Translations under genes and position numbers: made by a program
Notes under the pieces: generated by a model
Told to the model about the DNA's origin: nothing
The model's database searches: none
What the model saw: only the letters and a program-made list of their open reading frames with translations
Assembly (NCBI GenBank): GCA_013180625.2
Contig: SNVD02013576.1
Location: 19,252 to 83,251 of the forward strand
Length of the DNA stretch: 64,000 nucleotides
Direction of reading: 5' to 3'
Origin: Boswellia sacra
Taxonomy: Eukaryota; Streptophyta; Magnoliopsida; Sapindales; Burseraceae
Shown here: positions 35,811 through 48,506 of the stretch, piece after piece
How positions within the stretch are numbered: the first letter of the stretch is position 1
Layout of the letters: each line of letters begins with the position of its first letter

Positions 35811-37124
35811 CTATCGAGAAGCATTAATTGCCTCACTTTGAGCTACTGCATACATTCCTCGAAGATGTCTAAGTTCAATTCTCAACTTTTCAAGCTCAAA
35901 GTTATAATTTACCTGCATATACATCAAAAGATTATATAATTCACTGGGGCATATGTCTTCTTGACCTCAAAGATAACACTATATATCATTGAAAACTTGG
36001 CTTTTTGAAGAAGTTGCTTGCTTTTTCCATTAAATTTGTAGTCTTCTGGTCTCAACTGGCTTTGTATTAATGAAGAAATAATTAGCAAACACCATTTTGG
36101 CATCTTTCAAATTTTGGAGTTTTCATATGTCAATTGAATAACACAGCACAGCAAATATTCACAAATACCAAAGGCAATTTTACATACAAAATCTGTTACC
36201 AGAATAAAAGAGAACATGTAAAGTAGAAGTAGTAGCAGTAAACTATTTTGGAAAGAAGCATACAATAAATGCTAGTCACGGAAAGGAAAGAAAATATTCA
36301 CTGATGCCCACCAGAACACTAAGTGCAAAAAAAATGGCAAAACTACCTAGCTTTCAGATGTAGAATAATCTGTCAGAGCACCTGAGGTGGAAGCTTGTTC
36401 AGACAAATCAGGGTTATCAGATAAGAAGCTCCTGTAACTAGAACTTCGACTTACAGGGTCTCCCACTTCTAAACTACTAAGAGAACTCATTCCATCCTTC
36501 CCTTCCTCAGTATCAATAGACTGACATAGTGACTGTGTAGTCTCCATAGAACTTGCTCTTGAATGAAGGAAGGTCTTGTTTATGGCTGAAAGAGCCTGAA
36601 ATCACTACACTAGCAGGGAAGGAGAACGAAAATGGGTGTATGAAGGAACTGAGCCAAGATCTGCATACTCCAAAGAACAGAAGAAAACATGTGTTACAAC
36701 TTGTGTTAGCTTACACCAACTCGTGGAGAAATTTTCTTGTGAAAACTAAGATCCTAACGTTCAACTCACCAGATCTAATCATATTATTTCTGTTAAATAC
36801 AGAAGAACTTGGTGAATGATAAGAAAGTTAATATATGTGTAACCAATATACGATATAAAATTGTTCCTCACAAAATAAGCATGCATCTCACCAAACCAGA
36901 TTTAGTAAACTGAAGTACGATTACCTATTTGTGAGCTGAAAGAGTAACTTGATGAACTTTTGTTGGAGCAACTTGTGTCACTGCTATCATCTTTAATGCT
37001 TCCATTTTTGTCTAACTTAGATGGGTGGATGGATGACCATTTTCCTTTCAAAACAACATAAACTATACAAAAGCCTGGAGTACAAACTGCGATTCTCGAG
37101 GACAGATCATCTTTCTTAAGTTTC
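35811..37124 (-). pseudogene. USP-domain protein kinase (PUB33/35-like), three exons captured
   Basis: Exons on minus with GT-AG borders: 37124-36925 (KLKKDDLSSRIAVCTPGFC, IVYVVLKGKWSSI: end of the USP domain), 36660-36347 (DLGSVPSYTHFRSPSLL, ALSAINKTFLHSRASS, VSRSSSYRSFLS, TSGALTDYSTSES) and 35912-35811 (NFELEKLRIELRHLRGMYAV). These are the USP end, Ser-rich linker and start of the coiled coil of plant USP-kinase/U-box proteins. Kinase and U-box domains are absent. A TAG replaces the expected Gln at the end of exon 2, and exon 2 has a frame disruption near 36600. Confidence 0.78.
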
Positions 37125-38607
37125 CTGCAAAAATTATCTTATTACATTCAAAATATGTGCAGTGGAAATATGAGAATATACAACACATAACAGGTTCCAC
37201 GGATGATATTCCTTATCTATTATCTTAAAATAAGAGGACATGCTCATTGATTACTTTCAACCATCAAAATGTGTACGTGGCAGCCGAAGCGGTAGAGTGA
37301 TCGGCGGTGATGAGATCCATCAATGTGGTGCCGGAAGAGTTCTAAAATGAAATGAAATGGAAAGAGAAATGAAGTGAAAAAGAATTGGATCTGGGAAGGG
37401 AAGAGAATTGAATTCAGTTATTATTTTTAGTTACCGCCAAGATTGCGTTGCGAATGGATGGGTAGTCAGTTGGGTTGGGTTGGGTTGGGTTGGGTTGGTT
37501 GGCTGATTGGATGGTTTAAGAAGAGACAGAGGAATTAGAGGAGGAGAAATTAAATTTATTAGCTTCAGTCAGTCAAGAGTCAGAGAATAAGATTCTCAGC
37601 CCACAATGCTCAAAATGCAGAGAAATCAAAAACCCTTACAAATTGTAGAGGAATCAAATGGAAGTACAGAAATAAAGGCCTAACAAATAATCGTGCTAGC
37701 TGCTCTTGCTATTGCAAACTCTCCTGCAAACAATACACTGTTTGGTCACAAATGGATTATTTGGTTGTAATTGACTGTCACAAAATATTTACAAAGGACA
37801 GAGAGGCAGTTGCAGCAAAAACTAAATGATTTCACATCAAAGAAAGTAGATCAGGATGTGAAACACATATGGTAGTCCAAAGCAATGTTCCTGTTGTATG
37901 TTTTAAAAGAGTGTAAAATCTTCCGGTAATTTCTGAAAAACAAAGCAACTAAATATGAAAACAGTATTGAATAAATAGGCCTACTTTAGGAAAGGACCTT
38001 CGGTGCATCCGCTGCACCGTGTAGCGTGCAAAGCTGGCCCGATGGGTAGCAGCCAGCTCGGTTGCAGCAGCTGAGCTGGCTGCCGCCCATTGGACCAGCT
38101 TGGCATGCTGCACGGTGCATTGAAGACTTAGCCTTATTTTAGAGGTAAAAAGTGTAGCATTCTTCTGAAGTCATTAGACTGCCATATCTTCTTCTGTCCT
38201 AGATGTTTAGACTGCCATATCTTCTTCTGTCCTAGATGTCCAACAAAAAAATCAGATTTGCTACCACATACCCTTCATGTTGTCATAAGAAAGCATCTGG
38301 ATTCTGGAAGCAGAAAACCTATTTGACTTCGCCTGACAATTAGATAGAACATATTTCTACAGGAACTTTTGCAATTATTTACAAACTAGTTCCACATGGA
38401 ACTGCCATTAGGATCATGTTTTCATTAATTTCACTTTTAGATCAATGGAGCTAAAGTTCAATACATTAGAGGTATTACACGTGTATCATTTTTAGCATAT
38501 TTGTACTCCATGAATGCATATGTAACGAAGCACATAAAAGCCTTAACTCAGTTTATGCACTCATTTAGCCATAATCAATTCAAGTTCATGAAAGCAGAGG
38601 CTTATAC
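37125..38607. other. CACTA interior between gene fragments
   Basis: Includes a possible 5' exon on minus near 37314 (MDLITADHSTASAATYTF, unassigned), a (TTGGG)n microsatellite at 37471-37497, an imperfect hairpin (38011-38119) and a 33-bp tandem duplication (agactgccatatcttcttct unit, about 38170-38236). Confidence 0.5.
38011..38119. repeat. GC-rich imperfect hairpin
   Basis: Arms of about 50 bp (38011-38061 and 38071-38119), roughly 80% complementary by eye, around a 9-10-bp loop. The arm starts GCTGCACCGTGTAGCGTGCA. It is strikingly GC-rich against its surroundings. Could be a foldback/MITE fragment or a small-RNA hairpin. Confidence 0.6.
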
Positions 38608-38992
38608 CATCAGGATGAGCCATTTTCTGCATGGCGGTTGGAGCAATCATGATGGGCATTGAAGTCTTGAAGCCCAATACAGTTGTTGTCACATCAATCT
38701 TGCTTACATCAATAAGGATGCAAGGCCGAAACCTATTTTTCACAAAAAGAAAACTTTTCTTCAGATTTGAAGAAGCAATGAAAAGATAGAATATCATCAG
38801 CAAAAAGTCAGATTAACCCAGAACAAAGGTCATTATTAGTTGATTTGAAATATACAAAAGAGCTTACAAGATCCTAGAGAATACATCTCTGTTTTCCTTC
38901 TGAGTCCATTGGTCCTCTGCCCCTGATGCAGAGTAGTCATATATCATCTTTGGCAACTTCTGCTTTGCAATAGCTTCATACTCCATTACATC
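38608..38992 (-). pseudogene. Glycolate oxidase (2-hydroxyacid oxidase) fragment, two exons
   Basis: Exon 38992-38868 reads [40 protein letters not shown]. Exon 38732-38608 reads [20 protein letters not shown] and [19 protein letters not shown], each with correct splice borders. This is the FMN-binding N-terminal quarter of peroxisomal glycolate oxidase (photorespiration: glycolate to glyoxylate). The start codon exon and the catalytic C-terminal barrel are missing. Confidence 0.9.
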
Positions 38993-39178
38993 CTCAAACA
39001 AACATAAGGAGACAACTGAATCAAAATAAAAGTCAAAACCCATTAACATACAAGTAAGCATCAAGAAAAAAGTTTTGATAAATAAAAAGTAAAAGCCTAA
39101 TAACCATTGTTAACTGACATAATGGCTTGATTTTTATCATGCTAAACCTTCAAATGCTAAAAGAGCCACCATTGTTAC

Positions 39179-40341
39179 TCTGGTGGCAGCTGATTGGATA
39201 GAGTCTCCAAAAGAATTCTCCTCTCCACAGCACGGACCTCTTAGCTGCACCACCGTAAGATTGCTTTAACATGACTGGTTGAAAAGGAAGGGGAAAATTT
39301 TTGTGCTTTTTCACAACACCCAGATAAACAAATAAACTAAAAAGTCGACCCCATTCAATACCTTTCATCTTCATCTTTGAATTTGAAGGAGCGCATTTCC
39401 ATTCCATCTTCTGACTTTATTGCCATCCTGCTCAGCTGATCACATGGACAAGTTCAGATAAGGGTAAAAAAGGGTTGCTTATATTGAAAATCAAGCATGT
39501 GCAGTCTCACAACCCAAATATAATACTTGAAGTTTTACCGATATTTGGGCATTTTTAGACAATCCTCTACCTCTTATCAAAATAAGAGTTTCAGTGGAAG
39601 AAGTCTATGCCTTTACACACTTTAAAGTGTAAATTTTTCAAAGGGAAATAAAATATACCCTTGAATTTCAAGGAATTGCCTCCTGAGTTCACTTCCAACA
39701 CCAATTGCATCGAATATCCGCCATCCATTCTTGAAAAGGGTGAGTGAAGTTCCTCCAGTTCGAAGTGAATCTGCCTGCTCAAGCAGCAATGACCAAACAC
39801 TGAGCCTAATGATTCAAAATTCATCAGTTAAGTAGCGGTTATTGTTAGGAAAATGCAGTTAAGCATAAAATATGTCGAGATTCATAACTCTCATCACACA
39901 AGCAAATACAAGAATTTAATATATTGATTCAGTATGACCAGGCTATAGTTAGTATAATTTGACTCAAGAGTATTTGTAGTTATACGAGAAGAAGAAAATG
40001 CCACGCAATCACACTGACTTCACCACACTCGTGAAATATTATATAGGTCAGGAGAAACAAACACCATGAAAAATTAGCTGATCAGATTTGAGGGTTCATT
40101 TAATCTAACCTATGCAGAGATACTGCAGTAGCAAGTCCTGCAATCCCAGTGCCAACAATGACAATATCCTCCTTCCTGGAATACCCTTCAGCTTTACTAA
40201 TTGATAGACAAACGGGTTTGATTCTAGTTCGAGAACACGACCAAGAACAACTCTGTGGACAATGAATCACTCTACTCTGAAAATGAGACAAAGAAGATGG
40301 TAATAAGAAGAGATCAAGTACAGAGGAGATAAAGAGGCCAT
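39179..40341 (-). pseudogene. FAD-dependent monooxygenase fragment, four exons
   Basis: Exons: 40341-40110 (ATG 40341 MASLSPLYLISS, frameshift, then KEDIVIVGTGIAGLATAVSL with the GxGxxG FAD motif), 39805-39659 (LLEQADSLRTGGTSLTLFK, NGWRIFDAIGVGSELRRQFL), 39427-39362 (MAIKSEDGMEMRSFKFKDED) and 39244-39179 (EVRAVERRILLETLSNQLPP). A TAA stands where a Gln codon would be expected at the start of exon 4. It matches plant zeaxanthin-epoxidase-like/MO1 flavoprotein monooxygenases, N-terminal third only. Directly upstream of the glycolate oxidase fragment on the same strand. Confidence 0.87.
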
Positions 40342-41111
40342 AGCCGTCGTGCTCCAGTGATGAACGTGAAAAAATGAAAAACAGAGTCTGTGATGGGACG
40401 CAAGAGAGAGAGGTTGGCTACGAAACAAGTGGTGGAAATAAAACGGTTAATTATTCACCAAATCCATAGTTCTTTTACCCAGGAAAGCAACTTCGAAGTT
40501 TTTGGGCCTGCCTGAAGCGTGAATCTAGCCTGCACAAAAGTGGGCACATAATAGTTAACCTCACGCGTTGATAACTCTACAGCCTATGATTGCTTTGTCA
40601 AACATCTGCAACACAAGTGCGGGAGGACTTAAGAAATTAATCTTGATTCCTGATTTATAGGGAAAAAAACTCAAGAAAATATTATTTCGTAAAATTTCTT
40701 TGGGTAAACAATTACAACCCGAAAACCAGCACATGAGAAAATTCCAAAAAAACAAGAAAAACAAAAAAAATCAAAGGGCTAAAAGAAATGGTAGTCATAT
40801 TTTCTTTTACTTTCTTGATTGTCTTCCAATAGGCTTTAAAAAGAAAGAGCAATGAAGAAGAACTCACAAGATGGCGACAGGTTATAGTGGAGTCAAGCCA
40901 GAGGTCTGTCTTATACATCTTTTCTTCGGGTTCTCCTTTAAAAAGTCGAAGAATTGAGGCACAGAGAACTCATAGGTTTCATTAATCATCAACATCGTCG
41001 TCAATTGAAATTCATGTCTGTCCGCGGTAAGCAAAGATATAAATTAAATGCTTTATAGCTTGTGAAAACAAAGCAGAATCCAAAATAAAAATGTTTTCAC
41101 AAGATGCGTAC
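40342..41111. other. CACTA interior, no exon assigned
   Basis: Intron-like AT-rich sequence between the FAD-monooxygenase and ISWI fragments; no protein recognised. Confidence 0.4.
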
Positions 41112-42015
41112 AATTGGGGCATGCGAGGAATTCGTGGCTCTTTTGGTTTGGCTGGACCACCTTGGCGCATTGTTTGCTTGAAGTACTCGGATTCAGAATA
41201 ACTAATAAATGGACAGAAGACAAAAAATTATTAAATCAACAATGATGAGCAATAAACATGTACAGACTTTAAGTACAAAGATGAGATAACAGTTACTTGC
41301 GCTTCCGCTCTCTTTTTGGTGGTTCAATCCAGTTTTCACTAACAATTTTCTTGAAATCAAACTTGTTCTCGTCCTTTAACAGCAGGAACGCAAGAAATAA
41401 GCAACTAAAGCAATACTAATAATACAAGCCGAAACCAACCGAATTTAAATGACAAAATATGATAGCGATGCCTTACCTTCTCATCATCAAAATCATACAA
41501 TTCAGCAGCTGTAATACAACAAAATAATTCCAATAATTTATGTTTTCATCTTTCAAATAAAATTGAATAAACATCAAACAAGAAACTGAAACTCAAAAGG
41601 GCAAAATTCTTCAGCAACAACTACATACTATCATCCATTTTAAATTTAATAGCATCCTCTGTAAATTTCTTCATTTTCGCATCGAATCCAGCTGTAGCCT
41701 CTTCTCCTTTAGCAATAATTCTGTCAATATCCTCATCTGTAATTGTGCTATCCTTGGAGCTGAAAACCATTTCAGCGCCAAACCTCACCATCTGCAGCAG
41801 TTCAACTTTATTGACAGCTGCATATAAAAAAATAAATAAATAAATAAAAGATGGAACGACATCAAAATCTGTCGCTGAGCAAAAGTTTTCATAAATAATT
41901 AGTAATATAAAAGCCACTTACTCTTCTGCTCAGCTAATCTTCCTTGTTGAATGACCAGAGCATCAAGTGCAAGCTTTTTATAAGCCCTCTCAATAACTTT
42001 TTCCTCAATAGTGTA
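41112..42015 (-). pseudogene. ISWI chromatin-remodelling ATPase (CHR11/CHR17-like) fragment, five exons
   Basis: Minus-strand exons with GT-AG borders: 42015-41922 (YTIEEKVIERAYKKLALDAL, VIQQGRLAEQK), 41817-41629 (VNKVELLQMVRFGAEMVFSS, TITDEDIDRIIAKGEEATAG), 41508-41477 (AELYDFDDEK), 41373-41297 (DENKFDFKKIVSENWIEPPK) and 41201-41112 (YSESEYFKQTMRQGGPAKPK, PRIPRMPQL). This is the stretch from the end of the helicase C-lobe to the start of the HAND domain of plant ISWI. ATPase motifs and the SANT/SLIDE part are absent. The reading is nearly undamaged, suggesting fairly recent capture. Confidence 0.92.
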
Positions 42016-42452
42016 CTGTTCGTATTCAATCAACATTAGAATTAATCTATCTACCACAAACTCATATCATGGCACATAACTGGAAAATAAAAAAACAATG
42101 TTAGAAGAAAAAGTTTCTCATTGATTGAGAAGTTTGCATAGTCATGATTACCATATCCAAATGCTGCAGAAGATTCAAGATATAATGTGCATCAGTCCTC
42201 TTCCAAACACAATTTGTGCAAGACATAACAACAAATTTAGATATGGAGATCATTCAGAATTAGGATGGTGTGCAGAATATCAGAATTTTGGAGCGTATGA
42301 AGGAAATGAATCGCATAATATGAATATCTGATGTAACCAGATTTGAATAGTTCCAGCACTTATTTATTTTTAAGCAAACAATGCATAATAAAATTTAATT
42401 AATTTCCCAAGACCACAAAATTGAAAATAATGTAAAGATAATCAACACCTAC

Positions 42453-43798
42453 CTATTAGCTTCTTTTTTACAAAAACAAGTGCTGCATGTCCCAAACTCT
42501 CAATATTCAAAAACACTTCTTTTGATTCATCGCTCACATAAATACTGCCAATATATATAATTGAGCAAAGCTAAAATAAACTTCTCAGCATAGATTCCAA
42601 ATATGAGTCAAAACAAATAGAATACAAATAGATAGGGACAAAACTTATTACTCTATTGCCTGGATTAGCAAAAGGCTTCATAAATATGATATCACTATCC
42701 TTCAAGAGAAGACTTTATGGGAATTGCACTGTGAAGTTCACTATAAGCAGATGGAAGGACACAGAAAACAAGCTAGCAGCCTTGCTCTTTGTTGAATTAG
42801 CCAATAATCTGAACTGAAAAGCAGAGAACCAGAAGAAAAAAATAGTTCTATGATAAGTTTGGTGTATTAGAACTTGTTTTATCCAGAAAACCAATTCGTA
42901 AAATAACTAGTTACATTGTTCCTCCAAAACTTTTTGCAGAAATAGAATGGTAAGTATAAAGAATTAATTACCTTGTCGTATACCACAAGTAATCACTAGC
43001 ATCTTTTGTTGTTTTAATCTGCTCTAACAGACCTGACTCTGTGAAAGAGTAATTGCTTGAAACACCAACTTCTTCTATAAACCAGCTCCATGCCGATTGT
43101 GCCAATGACAACTCATTAACATTGTTTTTTTGACCAAAGGAATGATCACCAATATTTCTTTGTGAAACAACCTTCAAGTAAAGAAAAATTCAGTTTAATA
43201 GACTGTAGCAAGACATAAACATAACACACAATTAGAATAAAATTTAGATATCGAGTTGCAAATGTTAATGTAATAACTACTGCAGATATAGATTATTAAC
43301 TAAAAAATCAATAAAAGCAATCTAAGTGATACCATTTATATAATCTTGAACGTATACCAATAGCAATATAATTGTACCTTTGCTGTGTTAAAAATGACAT
43401 TCTTACAATCTGGAAGAATGCTTATGGACCAGGCTGGAAGGAAGTATAAATTCCCATTAAACATGACATTTGCATCTGAACTGTTGTCATAATTGGCAAG
43501 GAAAGCTGCACACTCGTTTGTAGGTTTATAATAGACGTGTGCCTGTTGTTGAGAATACAAAGAAAGCATGCTAGAATGAGCAAAAATGAGGATATGGGCA
43601 TCCCACACTGCAACTTTGTTACTAGAGAACAAGCCCATACCAGAATTTTAAATTGAAGTGTCTTATCAAACTTGCATGAACATCCTAACTGCACAAATTT
43701 TACCTCTAGATTAACGCCAAGTTATCGGTGAATCGGGTCTGAGCTGATCAAATACTCCTCGCAGAGCTTTATGGCCTTGTGCAAGTCTCGTAGTTGAA
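42453..43798 (-). pseudogene. Plant beta-galactosidase (GH35) fragment, four exons
   Basis: Exons: 43798-43704 (QLRDLHKAIKLCEEYLISSD, stop within PIHR*LGVNLE), 43542-43378 (AHVYYKPTNECAAFLANYDN, NGNLYFLPAWSISILPDCKN), 43171-42972 (WSWFIEEVGVSSNYSFTESG, LLEQIKTTKDASDYLWYTT) and 42544-42453 (DESKEVFLNIESLGHAALVF). These are the central and C-terminal beta-sandwich regions of cell-wall beta-galactosidases. The catalytic barrel is missing. The first exon carries a TAA. Confidence 0.9.
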
Positions 43799-44513
43799 CT
43801 TAAATATGAATACACACAAGCTTAATAATTCAGCGAATAGTTGAACTTTTAAAAAAAGAAAAAAAATAAACATCTGTACATAGAAAAGGAATAAATTCGA
43901 CGATGACTATTAAGAAGTGTGGAGTGTAGGAAAGGTAAGCCAATGCTTTAAAAAATAAAAAGAAAAGAAAAGAAAAAGAAACACAATAAATATAATGCAT
44001 ATGATGAGCACATAAAAGTGTGATTTTCTATTCTTTGCAACTGTCACTTCATCTATCATCGATGAATCATTTAATTTGTAACAGAGACACCAAAAATTAA
44101 AGCATTAATTTCCTGTGAAAGTGAAACTGATTTATAATTGGACGAAATTTAATGAGATAGAGAGAGATATATCTACTTTGTGCAACTGTCGCTGCAGGCT
44201 TTCGTCGTAACATATATCAACTTGATATACTGTACAAAATTAATAGTATAATTAAAAGAAGTAAAACAACCACTTAAACTCCATCGAAAATAAACAAGAA
44301 AAACGGCACAGCTAGCCTTTAGTTATATTTTTCTTGAATTCATAAAAAAGTATAGAGAGATTTTTGCTCTTTAATGAACATTAACTACACTAAAGAATAG
44401 AGTTGAGCTGATGGGGACACTTAACAGGAGTATAAATTAAACAATATATAGCAGATCAGGAAAGAGAGTGGCAGACGAGAGTATGAAGCGGGGAACAATT
44501 AGGAGAGAAATAC

Positions 44514-44693
44514 CGCTTGTTGAATTCTAGAGAGGTAAATGGCCAGTGAGCACTCAGGTTTTCCAGGACAAAGAGCGGACATAGTAACATCAGTGATGAC
44601 CGGAATCACCATGAAGGTTGGGAAGCTGTATAGAAAGAATGTCAAGAACAGAGGATTTAAAGTTGACAGCTTTTCCATCTTTCTCTCGGACAT
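44514..44693 (-). pseudogene. HIAT1-like major facilitator transporter, first exon
   Basis: ATG 44693 reads MSERKMEKLSTLNPLFLTFF then YSFPTFMVIPVITDVTMSAL and CPGKPECSLAIYLSRIQQA up to a GT donor at 44513. This resembles the first transmembrane segment and loop of plant hippocampus-abundant-transcript-like MFS proteins (tetracycline-transporter-like). Only exon 1 is present. Confidence 0.75.
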
Positions 44694-45508
44694 ACACAAG
44701 CTTTATAGCAAGACAAATGAAAAAGGCAGCTGAAGGGGAAGCGTATGCTACGATATGAGGAGAAATTATGGTCTTGAGAGATGAAGCGTTGGTTAATTAA
44801 TAGAGTTGAAATATTTGCTCGACAAATTAAAGGTGGAGATGTTGTGTGTTTGAGTTAGATGTATATACATTTCCCATATGAATAGATTACTCTCGCAATT
44901 AACGTATGGATCCATTTGATCATATATTCATCCAAGTCAATGTTATCATAAGAATTACAGGGTGACATGACATCACACATCAGCTCTGTGAACTAAATAT
45001 GAAATTAAAAGAAAAGAAAACCAACAATAGTAATCTAATTGTAGCCAAGGAAAGTTAATGTAGAAAAAGATAAACCGAGCCAAAGTCATAGAGGAGTTTG
45101 TTTTTATACCCTGTTATGGCATAGTATATACGGCAATGATACCAAAGCACTTTTGCATATTTAATTCATGGCTCTGAAATAGAGAAAGCAGCAAAGATGC
45201 ATATTTTTTTATAACTCTGAAATTAAGAATGTGCGTAAGAGACTCTTTAAGTCACAAATTAAGACCAGTCACATTAACTACCATAAAAATTTGAATTCTA
45301 TTATTTCAGTTGAAACATCTAATTTGATGATTCTTAATTCTGATGAAAGAAAAAAAGGGGAACTTTCAACAACTCTACTATGTCTGACTATTGCAAATAA
45401 TATAGCAGTCATGCTGAAGATCATACGTTTCAGTTATAAAATGGAAACATTCAAAAGATAAATAATAAAGATAATAATACAATAGAGCTTTCAGATAAAT
45501 TGACGAAC

Positions 45509-45848
45509 CTGCATGATCCAGTTGGAATATTTGATATAGACAATGCATCTATGCTGCTGTAAGTTAATTTAGAATGCTCTAAGGTCCTGTTTGTCCAATT
45601 AACTGGTACCATGACTGTAAATGCAAGGAAGGCAATCGGAACAAAAATTTTAAGCCTGCACTTAAACAAGAAAGGAACAGGCATGAGTGAGTCTAAGACA
45701 AAAATAAATGAATATCAGGAAAAGAGGAACTCTCAGAAGAGCATACCCTATCAAGTAAATCCTCAATTAAATAGCAGAATCCAATCCTGCATGGTCAATT
45801 AGCTCAGGCTCTGGCATTTGCAGTGCTGCTGGCATCCAGCTCAGAAAC
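45509..45848 (-). pseudogene. OSCA/CSC1-like hyperosmolality-gated channel fragment, two exons
   Basis: Exon 45848-45747 reads FLSWMPAALQMPEPELIDHA, GLDSAI, a TAA in place of Tyr, then LRIYLIG. Exon 45655-45509 reads LKIFVPIAFLAFTVMVPVNW, TLEHSKLTYSSIDALSISNI. This is the N-terminal loop and second transmembrane segment of plant CSC1-like/OSCA (DUF221) channels. Splice borders are intact; the TAA is shared by the inverted copy. Confidence 0.88.
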
Positions 45849-46437
45849 CTCACAATAAAAAAACAATTCAGATTACATCCATAATGCATAAACTTCAACA
45901 GCAGTGGTGCTTCTAAAGATATTCTAAGATCAATATTACATTTTTGGCAAAGATATTTTAAGAACCCAACTTTGTAGTCCCATAAGGTTCATAAAGAGAA
46001 TTAGGACATATCCAAAGAAGCCACTTAAAATAATAAATGAATAAATAAAACATCAAGACAATAGCATGGTATTGAGTAGTAAACCTGCTACATTACATAA
46101 GATGACTTCAAGAAAAAACTACAATAATAAATAAACATAGTTAAATCTTAGACGTAGTAGCTTGAGCCTTGTAGCTTGCCTTATACATAAGCTTGTGCAA
46201 CTAAATAACCTGATCTAAAACTTTACACTAAAATGTTCAACCAACTTAGCACTTATCATCAATCTACTGTTATATATTTAGATCAAACCAAAAAACCTAC
46301 TCCCATGTATAATAGGTGTTTATTCCGGTGATGTACAAAACACTACAAGTAACCAGCAATTGGACGCCTACTTATTTCCTATAACAGAGTTTATTCAACC
46401 TATCAAACTAATAAATTAAAGCAGATTCAGCATCTAC

Positions 46438-47035
46438 CTTGGGCAAAGTTGCGTTATCAGCTGATCCTAACGTTTGCTCAAGATTCTGAGATGCATAGTT
46501 AAGTATAGGCATTGATGAAGTTCCAAACCAAACCACTTGGCTTATCAGCATCATGCATATTACTATTGGTCTCACCACCACCACCTGACGTATTTTGAGT
46601 GATTTTATCTTCATTCTGGCCCCAGGAATTCTTCGTGCTGTTATCAGTGATGCTCATCAAACCCAACTCCTGCTCACAAGCAGATTCACCCATGGATTGG
46701 ATGTCCAAAAAAAGTGACCAAATTGAAGAAAGCTCAGCAGCTGAAGGGCAGCCAGAATAGCAATTGATTGGTTGCCGTTTATGTGTGGAATCTGATGTGG
46801 AGGTTCGGTGGCCATTCCAATTACAAGTCTGACAAAGAGAAATCCTCTCTTCCACACATCTTACCGATGCCGGCTGTGAATTACATCTTTCACACAAAAG
46901 GGTCCTCGAATGGCGCTTAGATAAGGCATCGGCTGAATATACGTTTTGATCACACGATAAACATAAACATGCTGCATCAAAGCGGCAATACATAATAGAT
47001 CTTTGATCCCCACAAAAATCACAGATGTATCCCAT
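46438..47035 (-). pseudogene. B-box zinc finger (COL9/COL10-like), first coding exon
   Basis: ATG 47035 [20 protein letters not shown] begins two tandem B-boxes (CX2CX7-8C pattern; second [20 protein letters not shown]), followed by [19 protein letters not shown], typical of CONSTANS-LIKE 9/10. A one-base shift after KPSGLVW breaks the exon; the original frame resumes [20 protein letters not shown] and ends at a GT donor (46437). The CCT domain and later exons are absent. If translated it would give a 178-aa dual B-box protein lacking CCT, the shape of a small dominant-negative microprotein. Confidence 0.9.
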
Positions 47036-48506
47036 TTTCCGAACTCAAGATTTTCTCTTCAAATAACAAATTCCCAAAAAACTACTATAGAACGATCAAG
47101 CTAAAGATAATAACTTCAGAAGTGTATTACAGTTCTCCCAACTGCACTTGCAAACTTCAAAAGAACATACACATATTTAGTAAAAACCCATAGAAAATTT
47201 CATCTGAAACCATATGTAAAGCAGAGTTATATTGATGCATAAACATAAAAAACATAGCTCTGTAGCCATATAACCCAGCTAATATATATGCAACCAAAAT
47301 AAATAAATAAATAAAGCCAGCTAATACAGCAAAGTACCATCAAACAGTTTCAAACTATGAACAAGTATTTCAAAAAAAAAAATAGTCTCACATTAGAAGA
47401 GATTAGAGGAAAGAGAACACTTTCATCAATTCAACACAAGCTGATCCCTGAGATCGATAAACGTAGAAATTTTGGGGAAAAAACAAAAAATAAAAAACAC
47501 TTATTTGCCTAAAGTTAATCTAGAAATGAATTTTTTTTATCACAGAATTATGAGCTTAGCAAACTGTACCACAAAAACTATCGAACAGATAAATCCAACC
47601 CAGAAAAATAACAGGAATTCCAATCACCCAAAAACAGAAATAACAAATAAAAATCTTTTATCAAAGCAAATCCAATAAAAACAAAAATCTAATAAATCAC
47701 AACAGTTTTTATCCAAACCCACCTTGAAAAAGTACTAAAGCGAACACCTCATAGTTTTTTTCCCCTACCAGTAGCTTAATACTAAAGAATCAAAATAATT
47801 AATTATGTCTTGCACCTAAAAAGGTAATTAAGCCAAAAGAGAGAAGAACGTACTGTTGCACCACCATGAAGAATAGTTTGACCAAAATAATGTGTTCTTG
47901 TGCCAAGAGAGAATGTGAAAAAGATAGAACACAGCTGAAATTACATTGTAATGAAACTAACAACAGCCTGCAACCAACATTAATCAAAAGCAAACCAAAT
48001 GACTATTAAGTTGATTGTCAAAAGAATAAAGATCTAAATTAAATTTTGGGTAAAGAGATGCTACACAACAGAAGGTAGAGTACTTAATTTACAGAAAGTC
48101 CATGCATGAAACATCAAAAACCCCCATTTAAATGATAGATAATTTCCATAACCTCAGATGTCTAAAAGAAACAGCAAAAAAAATTTCTACAAAGAAACTG
48201 CTTCATAAAAAAATCAATGAATAAATAAAGAGGAAACACAGTCCATATACCAACTAAACAACAGACACCAAGTCTTAACCAAGCAATTAAACAGCATCTA
48301 AAGAGAAATTTATAAAGCTCTATAAATTTATTCATATATATCACAAAATTCTGGATTAAAAAATTCTTAAAAATATAATATTAAATAACAAAATAAACAA
48401 ATTTATTCATATATATTACAAAATTCTGGATTAAAAAAATTCTTAAAAATCAGAGAAGGAAAGCAACAGTTAAAATTAGAAAAAAAATTTCTGATTTTCT
48501 ACGGAC

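Noticed and set aside
36553..36819. Plus-strand frame of 88 codons
   Set aside because: Antisense to the captured USP-kinase exon 36660-36347 and its flanking intron.
37471..37497. TTGGG tandem repeat as interstitial telomere
   Set aside because: The plant telomere unit is TTTAGGG; this is a short pentanucleotide microsatellite.
44539..44733. Plus-strand frame and its mirror at 62352-62546
   Set aside because: Antisense shadow of the HIAT1-like exon, which has correct splice donor and family wording.
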